The notes beneath the pieces are model-generated. The model worked only from the letters and a program-made list of their open reading frames with translations, was not told the origin of the DNA and ran no database searches. A stretch of DNA of 64,000 bases, taken from Siphonodentalium dalli. Its lineage: Eukaryota; Mollusca; Scaphopoda; Gadilida; Siphonodentaliidae. This document shows, one piece after another, positions 1-12,800 of the stretch (position 1 is its first letter; every line of letters begins with the position of its first letter). A program made the position numbers and the translations under genes. The stretch is from assembly GCA_032622095.1 (NCBI GenBank), contig CP136069.1, positions 63,722,819 through 63,786,818 on the forward strand, written 5' to 3'.

Positions 1-2596
1 TGTGGCGTCTTAACTGGCACGTTCAAACCACCCGCCCTAACTGGAGTGGTGCCATGCATGTGTTATATGCGAACTCCACTGACGATACTCCAGATTCGTC
101 TTCTGTGACATTTCTACCAATCATAGATGTTAGCCCTTCTGACATGTCGTGCGTTTGTCAACACTCAGTTTTCTTCATAATACAGCGAGAAAACATGACA
201 TTCCAGCAATAATAACATTCGACCAGCCACTATTCTGGAAAGCATCTGTTGTGATAAACAATTATCCAGAACTAAGTGATGTGTGTTTATTATTAGGCGG
301 CTTTCACACAGTGATGAACATTCTGGAAGCCATAGGAACATTGATGGAATGATCTGGGTTACGCGAGATAATGGAGAGAGTGTACGCCGAAAATGCAGTG
401 AATCATATCTTCTCAGGAAAGGCGTATTCCAGGGCAATGCGAGCCCATTCCTTAGTGGACACAGCGCTTGGTGCGTTGTTGTTTTCCGAAGTTCTTGGGT
501 GTGGAACCGATGTCACTCTTCCGGTTAGTGAATGTCTCTCGCATGCTGGTCTTCTTTATGATAATATTCTGAATGGCGATATGACTGTTGATGACGTATC
601 CCGCGACAACATTTTACCAGGCGTGGCAGTTCTTCTGGAGGCAGAAATGGAAGTGTTGTGCAGCCTATCAGCCACCAGTAAATACTGGTTGCAATATCAG
701 CAAATGTTCTCTGTAATCAGCAAACTTATCAGGGCAGACAGACTAAATGACTTTGGGTTGCATAAGGAGGCTACACGGGAAGCTTTACCCATTTTCGCTT
801 CAGCGGGACATCACAATTACCTGAAGTCAGCATATTTGTACATACAAAATATGGAGAACATTGAAAATGCGAATGAATCAGTTCACGTGCAATTCATGGG
901 AAAAGGAAATTCCATTAAAAGGTCTGCGCGAAGATGGGGTGGTCTGGCCCCCGATTTAGTCATTGAACAAGTAGTCATGTGTTCCATAAAATCCGTTAGT
1001 GGATTGACACGAGGTAGTGGCGTGAGCGACGCTCATCGAGCCACATGGCTCTCTTCCGTACCAGCGTCGGCTGAATTTAACATGTCTATGCAAACATTCA
1101 CTGGTACAGTCACAGAAACTAGTGAACAACATAAAGATATTTCGACGACTCGAATGACACGGGACATTGATGATACTAAAATAGTGATAGACTTTTTGAA
1201 GGAACATTCCCCGTTCACCGGCGACCTGATCTGAGACACATTGCGACTGGAGTTACTGCTCCTGTCGGCACTAATGTTTGTGATGTCTTTTCTTTCGGTG
1301 AAAGTGTTATTCGCGACATGGAGAATAAAAGTGTGTTTGACTATTCAGCGGAGTCGAAGGATTCAGACAATGGCTAGAGTTATGGCGGTTAAAACGAAAG
1401 ACGGTGCAAGGATAGACCCGGCGTTGCTGTTCCAACGAATGTTTGTTCTTGCATCAAACACTGACATCAACCTTGATGATGCTCTCCAGTATGAACTGTG
1501 TGCATACCCACCGTCACTCTTTGAGTGGGATGGTGTCATGCGGAAAGCTGACAAACCATCTCTCGCCAAAGCTATAATCCGTCGTTCAAATGAGGCCACA
1601 CCCACAGATCCAGAGACACGTTCAGTTATGTCAGATTGCCATTATGTCTTGGATGGTGGATCACTTCTAATGAGATTACCTTGGCAAAACTGCGCCACAT
1701 ACAAAGACATTGCCCAGGTATATGCATATTTCGTACACGGAAAATATAATGCAGCAGCGACCGTTACTGTTGTGTTCGACGGTTACAACGGACCTACCAC
1801 TAAAGATGCGACACACGAACGACGTGCCAAATCAGTAAAATGTAGCCCCGATGTCCATTTTGTTGAGGATATGGCGTTTGTTGGACAGAAGGAGAACTTC
1901 CTCCGTAACGCTAAAAACAAACAATCCATCATCTACTTAATTGCAGATAAATTGGTCAAACGTGGATGTATGGTTGTCCACTCAGACGGGGATGCAGATA
2001 CTGATATAGTACGAACTGCCGTCGAACGTGCAAAATTGGGATCTACCATAATGATCGGTGAAGATACGGATCTGCTTGTTCTACTTTTGTATTGGCCAAG
2101 CGATATCACCTGCGACATTACTTTCCGGAGCGATGAGATGCAGAATAAACAAGTATATCAGATTCGACAAATTCGACAGGCTTTGGGAGAAGACTTGTGT
2201 CGGAGCCTTCTATTTTTTCATTCTATAACTGGATGTGATACAACATCCAGAATGTTTGGAATTGGGAAACAGAAGTGCTTTGATAAACTATGTCGTGATA
2301 CTTACCTTCAAGAAATCGGACATAAGTTCTTGGTCGAAGATCTCTCCGTTGAAGAAGTTGATAACCTTGGTACACAGGCAATGATATCATTATGCGGCGG
2401 AAAGAATGAGGACACTTTGGTAATGTGCCGTCGAAAGTATTTAGTGGGAAAGGTGTCGTCCGCAAGACATTTTGTAAAGCCAGAAAACTTACCACCATCT
2501 TCTGCAGCAGCTAAATATCACAGCCGAATGGTATATGTTCAAACACAACTATGGGCCGGAAACAAGGCCGAACCCACCGACTGGGGTGGACATTAG
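1..2596 (+). pseudogene. Degenerate transposon-associated ORF, multicopy invertebrate protein family, 5' end outside the window
   Basis: Three frame segments follow one another as parts of one ancestral protein. Codons from position 3 run to about 149, then the frame changes. The next segment has an in-frame TGA at 350-352 and continues at 371-1234. From about 1229 to 1372 the likely coding frame is a different one, ending in the run SVFDYS and a TAG. The last segment is open from there to TAG 2594-2596. Visible blocks are GEDTDLLVLLLYW (about 2056-2094), HSITGCDTTS (about 2219-2250) and a C-terminal block ending in AEPTDWG. I recognise this arrangement from a protein family present in many copies in mollusc, cnidarian and other invertebrate genomes. 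Its acidic motifs resemble the PIN/FEN nuclease fold, which is inference. With two or more frameshifts and a stop, it is almost certainly a dead mobile-element copy. Confidence 0.6.
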
Positions 2597-3630
2597 ATGA
2601 GGATGTAATGCACCCGATGATGAACATATTAGTGTCCTATATATTTTGAGACTTCGTATATGTGTGAGTATATGTGTATATTTGTCCTCTATAGACTCGA
2701 AAACGGCTGCACCGATTGGGCTCAAACTTCCTATCTAAGGGTAAAATCCCACGGGAATGGTCGTCGCGACGTTTTGGAGAAGCTCAGAGCACCCGTTCTC
2801 CACTCTCAGTCACAAAAAACGGCACTTCGGAGTTAATCGCGTTGATAGTTAAAGAGCGTTCCTATCCGCAGTGTCATTGATAAAGAGCGTATGTGTGTAA
2901 TGTGATTCTTACGTCTGGGTCTGGGCGTGTGCGTGTAAGACTGTATCCAGACATGAACGTGTTGTGTGACGACATACCCAACACATAGCAGGGACAAATA
3001 TCTATTAGCCAGCATCAAGGCGAGTCTTGTGACGTATTAATTCAAATGCTTTCGATCAAACAATATTCTCTGTCGCACTCATCTCTACGAATCCACTGCA
3101 ATCGACCTATTTTTAGAACGCAATACAGTCATGGTACCAAAATTACGTCGCGTTGGTGATGGGGGTGCACGGCGGGATTAATTGAAATATGTCATGTTGG
3201 TAACAATATCTAGCCGAGAATTCCTCAGACCTACAGACGAATGCGACCAGCAAATTTCAAAATTGCTCACTTGACCTCCCCATGAATATCTTCTGGGAAA
3301 TTCCAGGGAATTCGTGCCCATTATCGGGCCATTGTGTGTGTCGCGGTCGAGGTAAATACACGTGGTTGTGAATTACGTCACGCCACGTGGATCCAGGCGG
3401 AAGTTAACCTGACCCTTCCGATGCCGCGTACGTTAGTGATACCGGAGTTATAGCGTGTGCGTTATGTTTTTTTGACTGACCGCAGTGCCCGATCCGCCGA
3501 ATGTGAACATGTTATCAACTGTTACGACAGTCCGTGGCCCACGGCAGTCAATTGCCGTGTGTGTGTCCTTTATAGACTCGAACCGATTGAGCTCAAACTT
3601 GCTACATACGGGAAGTGTCATGGACGGGTT
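2597..3630. other. Non-coding stretch with old repeat fragments
   Basis: No convincing gene is seen. A block at about 2687-2735 (tatagactcgaaaacggctg...) is echoed at about 3571-3605, so this looks like debris of related elements joining the broken ORF to the Helitron end downstream. Confidence 0.4.
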
Positions 3631-3801
3631 AAATTGTTACCCCGACCTTACCTTGACCTTGAAAATGATCAATTCAAGGTAAATCGGGTAAAACTGGCGG
3701 ATTTCACCTAGGTGCAGCATACGTGTCTCGGAAGCTGTTGCAATTGCTTGTTCGAACAAAGTCATGAGACGAACCACGCCAGTGGCGGGCTAACCTGCTA
3801 G
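3631..3801 (+). mobile_element. Helitron 3' end
   Basis: The segment ends with a short GC-rich hairpin (CGCC-AGT-GGCG, 3777-3787), eleven further bases and CTAG (3798-3801) followed by T. Helitrons typically end in a hairpin a few bases before CTRR and insert between A and T. A second copy at 47601-47811 has the same hairpin, the same gggctaacctgctag end and a following T, and both share the upstream block containing ccttgaccttgaaaat. The 5' end of the element was not located. Confidence 0.65.
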
Positions 3802-3805
3802 TTAT

Positions 3806-3838
3806 TCTATATAGGGTTAATTCTTGAAACCATTCAAA
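3806..3838 (+). promoter_or_regulatory. Possible TATA box and 5' UTR of the small cysteine-rich gene
   Basis: TATATAG at 3808-3814 lies 25 bases before the first ATG at 3839, starting 6 bases after the Helitron 3' end. If this is the core promoter, the 5' UTR would be only a few bases long. The start site could instead lie further upstream, with this sequence merely AT-rich. Confidence 0.3.
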
Positions 3839-3884
3839 ATGATGATAGAATCTCTGGCGATTGCTTGTGCTGTCTTTGTCTTTG
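3839..3884 (+). CDS. Exon 1, signal peptide
   Basis: Two consecutive ATGs (3839, 3842) open the exon, and the first is taken as the start. Fifteen codons (MMIESLAIACAVFVF) plus one base end at donor G|gtgagt, giving a phase-1 intron of 7.2 kb. Confidence 0.75.
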
Positions 3885-6800
3885 GTGAGTATTTAGAGTA
3901 TATGTCCGTTCATAAGCTGGCAAAGTTACATAACAATTTTGCAGACAATTCATGCACCTGATCCTTACAATCTTATGCGCTACCAGCGTGAACCTGTTTA
4001 AATGTTTAGACCATGGCAGCGCTATCAAAATCTGTTCTTTATAACTTGAGATCCGACCTTCGTCTGTTGGCACCGCTAACATTGCTAACATGTTTAAAGA
4101 AGAAGTTATCTTAATGAGTGTATTTTTTGAAGTGATACTGTACCCAAATGTTGTTGTTGGTTTCTTTAGTTTCTGATTTGTAGAATAAGGTAAACCGATT
4201 TCCATTATTTGAAAGTCTGTTGAGTACGAAGTAATGTTACGGATGGCTGATTAGCCGGAATGCGAAAATACCAATTGTCGTTGTCGAGTAATTTTTTGAC
4301 AGTTTTCAAGCAAATGTATCAAATAAATGTTATATTATATGCATACTAATCCCATATACTCATTGAGTCATTGTATAGTCACTAGTCAGTGAGTGGCTTG
4401 AGTTTACGCCCCTTATCAACATAATTTTTACACGATCATGTGTGCCACGCGTTGCCCAATCCACTATCCGTTAATTATTTTGATTACGTCTTGTACACGT
4501 AAATTCGTAATTTAATTTATGATTCAATTAAATTTATATCAAATTATTAACTTTTATTTTAAGATAACCTATTAACCTGAACGTTTACAAAATACATCTT
4601 CGACTCAAATGACTTAGTGTTCTATATATTATCGATATTAGACCGATGTTAATATCGGGAATTTATTGAAAATGGCGTACAGTACCCCTTTAAGAGTTTG
4701 TTTCTGAATAAATTATTTTAAAGCCCAATAGGTGAATTTGACTTATGTTGACCGACGGTTCACACTTGTGGTGTTGTAAAATATAACAGACAAATCCGTT
4801 ATTTAGTGTGTGTGGGTTTTTTTTTTTAACGGTGTCGGTGCTCTCAGAATGCAACAAAATTCAAACTAAGATATAAAGTTATTCCCCTTCCATTGACAAT
4901 AATTTGCAGAACAGTCCAGATGAATATTCAGCACATAACACACGTCGGTACCTCAACAAAAACAACATGTTCACAATTTATTACACATAATAAGTTGATA
5001 GTACAATGTTTTGGGACTTTCTATTTCAAATGGTATATGATATGGCATATATTTTCTACAATATGATCTGGGGTTCGAAAATTAAGTGGGCCTTTAACAT
5101 AGTTCCCGTGGTAGTGTATAACATCGTAAGAATCGGGTGATTCATCGTAGTCTTGCGAAGAAATATATGACAAACAACTTTTATAAAATACAAACGCCAA
5201 ACAAACTCAAAATTAATGTTAGTGTTGGCTTCTATATTCTCTGCTTAGTAGAATAAGATATTCAGATGAGTATAGGAAGTAATGTTACATATGACAGATA
5301 ATTCAAAAATATTACGCTCGTCATCAAGATATTATTTGTGTACAGATTTCAGGAAAATGTATCAAATAAATGTTATATTATTTACACATAATAGTCCTAG
5401 ATACTCATTAATTTTATTGTATAGCCCGGACAGAAGGAATATTAAATTATAGACAGATTGTGTTATTATACCAATCATAAATATCGCGTAAATGGTATAT
5501 TATTGTCAATTTCATACGCTTTGTTGTGTAAACAAAAGACAAAAATGTTATGGAACCTGGCTTTTGTTTACATAACAAAGCGTTCAAATTTGACAATAAC
5601 ATACCATTTACACGATATTTATGATTGGTATAAGAATAACATGTGTCTATATCTTAATATTCTTTATGTTTATGGCAGTTTTAACGGGTCTGACTATTTA
5701 TAACAGCATACCCACCGCGAAGGCCATCCGTGCCTTTAGCCTGAACATTTGCAGGTTTAGATTCATTTTAATTCTTCTACCAAATACATGGTTTTAAGAG
5801 TATATATAAATAGGCATAAACATAGATTCAAAACATATCATTGCTCGCAACTTCAGACGATCAAGATGAGATAATAATTACACAGATAATATAATAATTA
5901 ACACAAAATAATAATTACACAGGAGAGCAATTAGCTCTTTCGTGGATGTGGCAAATAAATTTACACAAGTTTCGAATTATATTTGGTTTGCTATTTGAAA
6001 GAAGAATGGTAAGTTTTCTCTGATTATGGAAGTTCCAATAAGATTTTTTGATGTACCTTTTTATGTTATGGGCTAGTTCTGGACATTCAAGTAATACGTG
6101 GTATTCATCACCAATAGCATTCATTTCACAAAACGTGCATTTGCGCTAGAATGTGGAGTGTTATTCCATCGCCCGGTCTCTATTGGCAAATAATGGTTCG
6201 CCGTTATAAATCGGATTAGAGTTCTCATATCTTTGTTAGAGGCATGTGAAACAAATGATTCAATTCGAAACTTTGACTTCAGAATCCTGCAGCAGACATC
6301 TTCGACTCAAACTAATTATTATCTGTATATTATAGATATTATCGTTGTTATTGCCGGGAATTTATTGAAATTGGCGTGCAATCTCCCAGTAAGTTGCTAT
6401 TCCGCTAATAGCCTCCAAATAGCTGACAAAATCATCCGTGCAATAACTCGTGACATATCATGGATCTAATGAACTTTACAACAATCGAAGACTTCAACAA
6501 TGGAAGACTGAATTCCAAAATGTATCATTCGAATGCACATGCGCAATAGATAGCCATTTATGAATAATTTAAAGGTCATGTATAATTTAACGAAACTTTG
6601 CCATGAAATTTCACGAAACTTTGTCATTTAATTTAACGAAACTTCGCCATATGATTTAACAAATCTGTGCTATGTAAGTTCAGGAAACTTTGCCATGTAA
6701 TTTAACGAAACTTTGCCATGTAATTTAACGAATCTGTGGCATGTAAGTTCAAGAAACTTTACCATGTGCTTCTGAGAAACTTTGCCTTGAAATTTAACGA

Positions 6801-9800
6801 AACTGTGCCATGTAATTTAACGAAACTTTGCCTTCTAATTTAACGACTCTGTCCCATGTAATTTAACGACACTTTGTTTAACGAAATTCTACCATGTAAT
6901 TTAACGACACTTTGCCATGTAATTCAACGACACTTTGCCATGTAATTTAACGACTCTGTGTCATGTAATTTAACGACACTTTGCCATGTAATTTCCCGAC
7001 ACTTTGCCAAGTAATTTAACGACACTTTACCATGTAATTTAACGAAACTTTGCATTGTAGTTAAACGACACTTTGCCATGTAATTTAGCGAACTGTACCG
7101 TGTAATTTAACCACACTTTGCCATATAATTTAACGACACTTTGCGATATAATTTAACGACACTGGGTCCAGTAATTTAACGACACTTTGCCATGTAATTT
7201 AACGACACTGTGTCATGTAATTTAACGAGACTGTGCCATGTAATTTAACGAAATTCTGCCATGTAATTTAAGGAAATTCTGCCATGTAATTTAACAACAC
7301 TTTGCCATGTAATTTAATGACTCTGTGTTGTGTAATTTAACGACAATTTGCCATGTAATTTCCCGACACTTTGCCATGTAATTTAACGACACTTTACCAT
7401 GTAATTTAACGAAACTTTGCCTTGTAGTTTAACGACACTTTGCCATGTAATTTAGCGAACTGTGCCGTGTAGTTTAACCACACTTTGTCATATAATTTAA
7501 CGACACTTTGCGATATAATTTAACGACACTGGGTCAAGTAATTTAACGACACTTTGCCATGTAATTTAACGAAACTTTGCCTTGTAGTTTAACGACACTT
7601 TGCCATGCAATTTAATGCAACTGTGCCATGTAATTTAACCACACTTTGCCATGTATTTTAACGAAACTGTGCCTTGTAATTTAACGACACTGTGCCATGT
7701 AATTTAACGACACTTTGCCGTGTAATTTAACGCAACTCTGCCATGTAATTTAACCACACTTTGCCATGTAATTTAACGACACTGTGCCATGTAGTTTAAC
7801 GACACTTTGCCATATAATTTAACGACACTGTGCCATGTAATTTAACGACACTGGGTCAAGTAATTTAACGACATTTTGCCATGTAATGTAACGACACTGT
7901 GTCATGTAATTTATCGAGACTGTGCCATGTAATTTAACGACACTTTGCCATGTAATTTAACGAAACTTTGCCTTGTAGTTTAACGACACTTTGCCATTTA
8001 ATTTAACGCAACTGTGCCATGTAATTTAACCACACTTTGCCATGTAATTTAACGACACTATGCCATGTAATTTAACGACACTGTGCCATGTAATTTAACG
8101 ACACTTTGCCACGAAATTTAACGCAACTGTGCCTTGTAAGTTCAGGAAACTTTGCCATGTATTTTAGTGACACTGTGCCTTGAAATTTAACGAATCTTTG
8201 CCATGTAATTTAACGAAACTTTGCCATGTAATTTAACGAAATTGTGCCATGTAATTTAACGAAACATTGCCTTGTAATTTAACGACCATTTGCCTTGTAA
8301 TTTAGCGAAACTGTGACATGTAATTTAACGAAACTTTGCCTTGTAATTTAACGAAACTTTGCCTTGTAATTTAACGAAACTGTGCCATGTAATTTAACGA
8401 AACTGTGCCATGTAATTTAACGAAATTGTGCCATGTAATTTAACGAAACATTGCCTTGTAATTTAACGACACTGTGCCATGTAATTTAAAGAAATGTGCC
8501 ATGTAATTTAGCGAAACTTTGGCTTGTAATTTAACGAAACTCTGCCATGTAATTTAACGAAAATTTGCCTTGTAATTTAACGACACTTTGCCATGTAATT
8601 TTACGTAATTGTGCCATGTACTTTAACGAAACTTTGCCATGTAATTTAACGACCATTTGCCTTGTAATTTAGCGAAACTGTGCCATGTAATTTAAACGAA
8701 ACTATGCCATGTAATGTAACGAAACTGTGCCTTTTAATTTAACGAAACTTTGCCTTGTAATTTAACGAAACTGTGACATGTAATTTAACGAAACTTTGCC
8801 TTGTAATTTAACGAAACTGTGCCATGTAATTTAACGAAACTGTGCCATGTAAGTTCGGGAAACTTTGCGATGTAATTTTACGAAACTTTGCCTTGTAATT
8901 TAACGAATCTGTGGCATGTAATTTCGCAAAACTTTGCCATGTAATTGAACGAAATTGTGCCATTTAATGTTGCTATAGTAGTGTGAACGTTGAATCTCAC
9001 AACTCACATAACTATGTCCGTTCGCCCGTTCTTGCGAGAACATACGTGTGTGTTGCGATGAATTTAACATTTGTTTTCAGTAATTCTGAAAAATTGTCCG
9101 TTATTTATATCAGTCAATATAATATTTCCCAAAGGAATGACTATTTCTGAATTGAACGGACATGGTACATTCGAGCTTCCAAATTTGGTCTACGTAATTT
9201 GGAAGGATTTACACGATGTGTTTACAAATACAAGAAACATTTATATACCCGTGGTCCTAGCCATTTTCCAACTGTTTTCAATTCTTCGTACATGTGTGAA
9301 ACGAACGCTCTTTATTTCTACAAAATCAGAAATAGACCAACAATGAACGCTATTTTCGTCTCAACGCCGTGAAAATTGCTGTTCATGTGTTCAAAGTTGT
9401 ATTTTTTATGAATTCAATTCGTCTTTCTGGAACAATTATTGCTCGTAGAAATGTAGTTCAAGTATGTATAGATCTATCTCGATAGCAACAGAAATTAAAA
9501 AGGCAAGTATTGTTAGGAGTGACATGTATTATGGTTTGGCGGCGACTCATTTCATTTGAACCCCCACTGGGCTTTGATTTCCCGACCGGTACCTCACATC
9601 CGGCCCGCCCGGGGAGGAACAGGATCCGACAGAGCCGGCCATGTGTGAGAAACTATTGAGATCTGAACCTGCAAATTGCAAAAGTAACATTTAGTGGCCT
9701 AGCTCCAGTCAAATTCACCCCCCTCCGATTTAATTTTCTTAAATAGATTTGGTTAGCAATTTTGACTGTCCACGGGGGGGGGGCAGACCAGGAGAAAAAT

Positions 9801-12800
9801 ATTTAATCTGAACATAAAACTTAGCTATTGGACTGGCACTAAGCTTTCCGAGTGTTGGAAATTTACAACCTGACAGCCACCCCCACCCCCCCCCCCCCCA
9901 AGGTTGGAAAATCTATCTGAATTTCAATCCAAACTTTGACCATGCAAAGCAGGTTGTGTCCGGTATGACGTTTTCAACTGTTGAACATGTTGACCAAAGT
10001 TGGTGTGAGAACCCCAACCCCCTGTCGCGACGTCCCTGCGGGCTGTTTGAGATTTCCAGCTAATAAAACATGTTCACGAAACGAATCGACCCCTTGTCGC
10101 CACTTCCCTGCGTATCGTATCATAGATGGGTGTATAATCGGGTTTAAGGGTGTGATAAACTAAAAATCGAAATTTAAGTAACTTTCAATAAACTTTCATA
10201 GTACTCGAAATTTCGTTATGATTTTGGAGATGTTAGTTGTTACAAAGAACACATACATAGTACATACATGTGTTATATATGTTTATAATTGTATAGGTTC
10301 ACTGTATTAGCGGATTGAGAAATTTGTATTTCTTACAAACAAATGTAGAATCTTACAAAGAAAACTCTTCACAGTATTGACCCCTGGTAGGAGTCTGGTA
10401 TGTAACAGGAGCATTGATTGGCGCTCGCGTACACCGCCGGCAAGTTACCGGGAAATAACGAAAGCTAAAATGATCTACGATTCGGTCATTTTTCGCTATT
10501 TATAGGCAAGCATCATAAAATGTTATATTATATGTTTGCCTATAAAATGGCGGGAAATTACCGAAAGGTAAATCGTCGTATGTATCTCTGAGAAGCTATA
10601 CATGTAGTAAAATCTCATTTGTTATTTCATTGTAGCTTTTTGTTATTTCACTGTAACTTGCCGAATGGCGTCATGACACCATCATTTGAAAACGTTTTGC
10701 CATCTATCAGCTGACCGGTGTCAGAAATTTGGTTCATTTGTTGCTTTCCGTGTATTGTTTAATTTGTTTTGCTATTATGAGTGAAAATGCTGCATAATTT
10801 AGCAATGTTAAGCATTAATAAGTCGCATATAATAAAAAGAACACCTACAATATTTGTTTGAATATCTGAAACATCTCATTCCTGTCTGGAAAAAAATGTT
10901 AAATTTTTACTCGTGGCTTGCAGTTGCTTGTGAAAATTCGATATTTCTTTCCAGACATTCATGATATATTTCGGTATTCAAACACAAACTATAAATATTC
11001 TCTATATTCTGATTATGTGTGCACATACCTTGTATAGATATATTGTTACCATGACAACGCTTGATTTGCATGTGTTTTTTATATTTCACAGTTCTCCAGG
11101 CAGATATGACGAACGCGGCGTGTGCCTCTTCGGGTTCGCTGGCAACCAGTTGTGGCTCAGTGATCGCGAGTTCGGATTGTTCGTAAGTTCTCATATGTGC
11201 TATATGTGCACGCATGTGCTCAGCTATGCTATACATGTAAGTGTATGTTCGCACGCTGTCAAGGTTGTGTGTCAATTTGTCAGGCAGTTCATCGCATACT
11301 TGAATGCTGTAGTTTACTATCATATTAACAAGCTGCATGTTCTTTATATGCCGAGCCGTTTGTACATTCACAGTTGAACATACATAGAGAATACTTTCAG
11401 TTTTTGTTTGAATACCGAAATATCTCATGAGTGTCTTGACAAAATATCGAATTTTCACGCCGCGAGTACAAATTTGATATCTCTTTCCAGACAGGAATGA
11501 TATGGTTCATGTATTCAAATAAAAACAGTTGGTGTTCTTTTTAATGTATGCGCCTTATTAATGCTTAAAATTGCACAATTATGCAGCATTCTCACTTTTA
11601 ATAGCACAACAATTTAAACAATATATTACACGGAAAGCAATACCCGGGGTCAATACTATGAACAATTTTATACCTGTAAACACAAATAGTATTTATTAAT
11701 TTGTAATTACAAATTTGTGTTAACTATCACAGTGGTTGCATAGTACAGGGAAAATTTAGCCGTATTATTTGTACACTAAATTAAGAATATACAAACATAT
11801 TATTAATAGTTTAATAGTTAATTGTTATCGTCTCCCGACCATACATTTCGTCCTAATAATGACACGACGACGCGGGGGGGGGGGGGTGACATGTGGGTGT
11901 TGGACCGCTTGGTGGGTGCCCCCAACTTTGGTCAAAATATTTCTCAACAGTTGGAAATTTCATACCGATAGGTTAACACAAACAGTTTACACCACATACA
12001 AGCTCACGTTGTCATTGTTGTTTAATTTCACAACCAATAATAAGTGAGAACTGTGTTTGGAGACCATTCAGTCTGATTCATTAGCATATTTTTGACTTTT
12101 GTTGAAAATTATGGTCTAAATGGCCATCAGATATAACTTGTTCAATGCCGGGATGCAGTTGGAAAATTAAAGGTGGACAGCCCATGCACACTCAATCGTC
12201 ACGTCCCTGTGTCCGAATATGTTGTTACTTTTTCAGTTGAGGGGAGGAGTGTCCACATCTAAATTCCATATGCACCCGATGTGCTGCGAGTGTTATGGAT
12301 ATAAATTATTGTAACACATTAGACTGGGCGAGGTGTGAAACCCTTAAAACGTAGAAAAAACTAACTCACCACTCTGCTACCATTCACCGGTTATCAGTGT
12401 TATCTGAATACCTAGTTCAAATTAGACGGACATGCAGAGCTAAAATAACTGACAACAATTTTATATGGGAAAGTTACAATGCGTGCTATTATTTTGTGAT
12501 TAGTGATATCGCCGGTACTATGAAACGATGAGCTAACAAAATCTCGCCAATTTCACAAAGATAAACTGTTGATTATTGTAGATTGCTTACGGGTAAACAG
12601 TCACCTGTGAGTGATTCACAATATATTGAATCACGGCAAGCCAAAGTTACAAAAGAATTAACCAATCATAAGTTGAGAGGTTGATCGCTTATCAGAGCTA
12701 TCCAATCGTTACACGGATTGCTAAGTTGATGACCAGTTGTCTGCGCAAAGTTAATTAATAAACTGTTCGTTTGCAGAGTGTGTATGTAAGTACAAGTCAG

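Noticed and set aside
6575-8970. Regularly spaced repeat considered as a CRISPR-like array
   Set aside because: Units are directly adjacent 23-bp tandem copies without unique spacers, in an animal genome; it is a satellite.
10961-11458. 138-codon plus and 183-codon minus frames around 11 kb
   Set aside because: They run through the inverted-repeat arms and show no domains; only the short exon frame at 11092-11182 joins the neighbouring exons.
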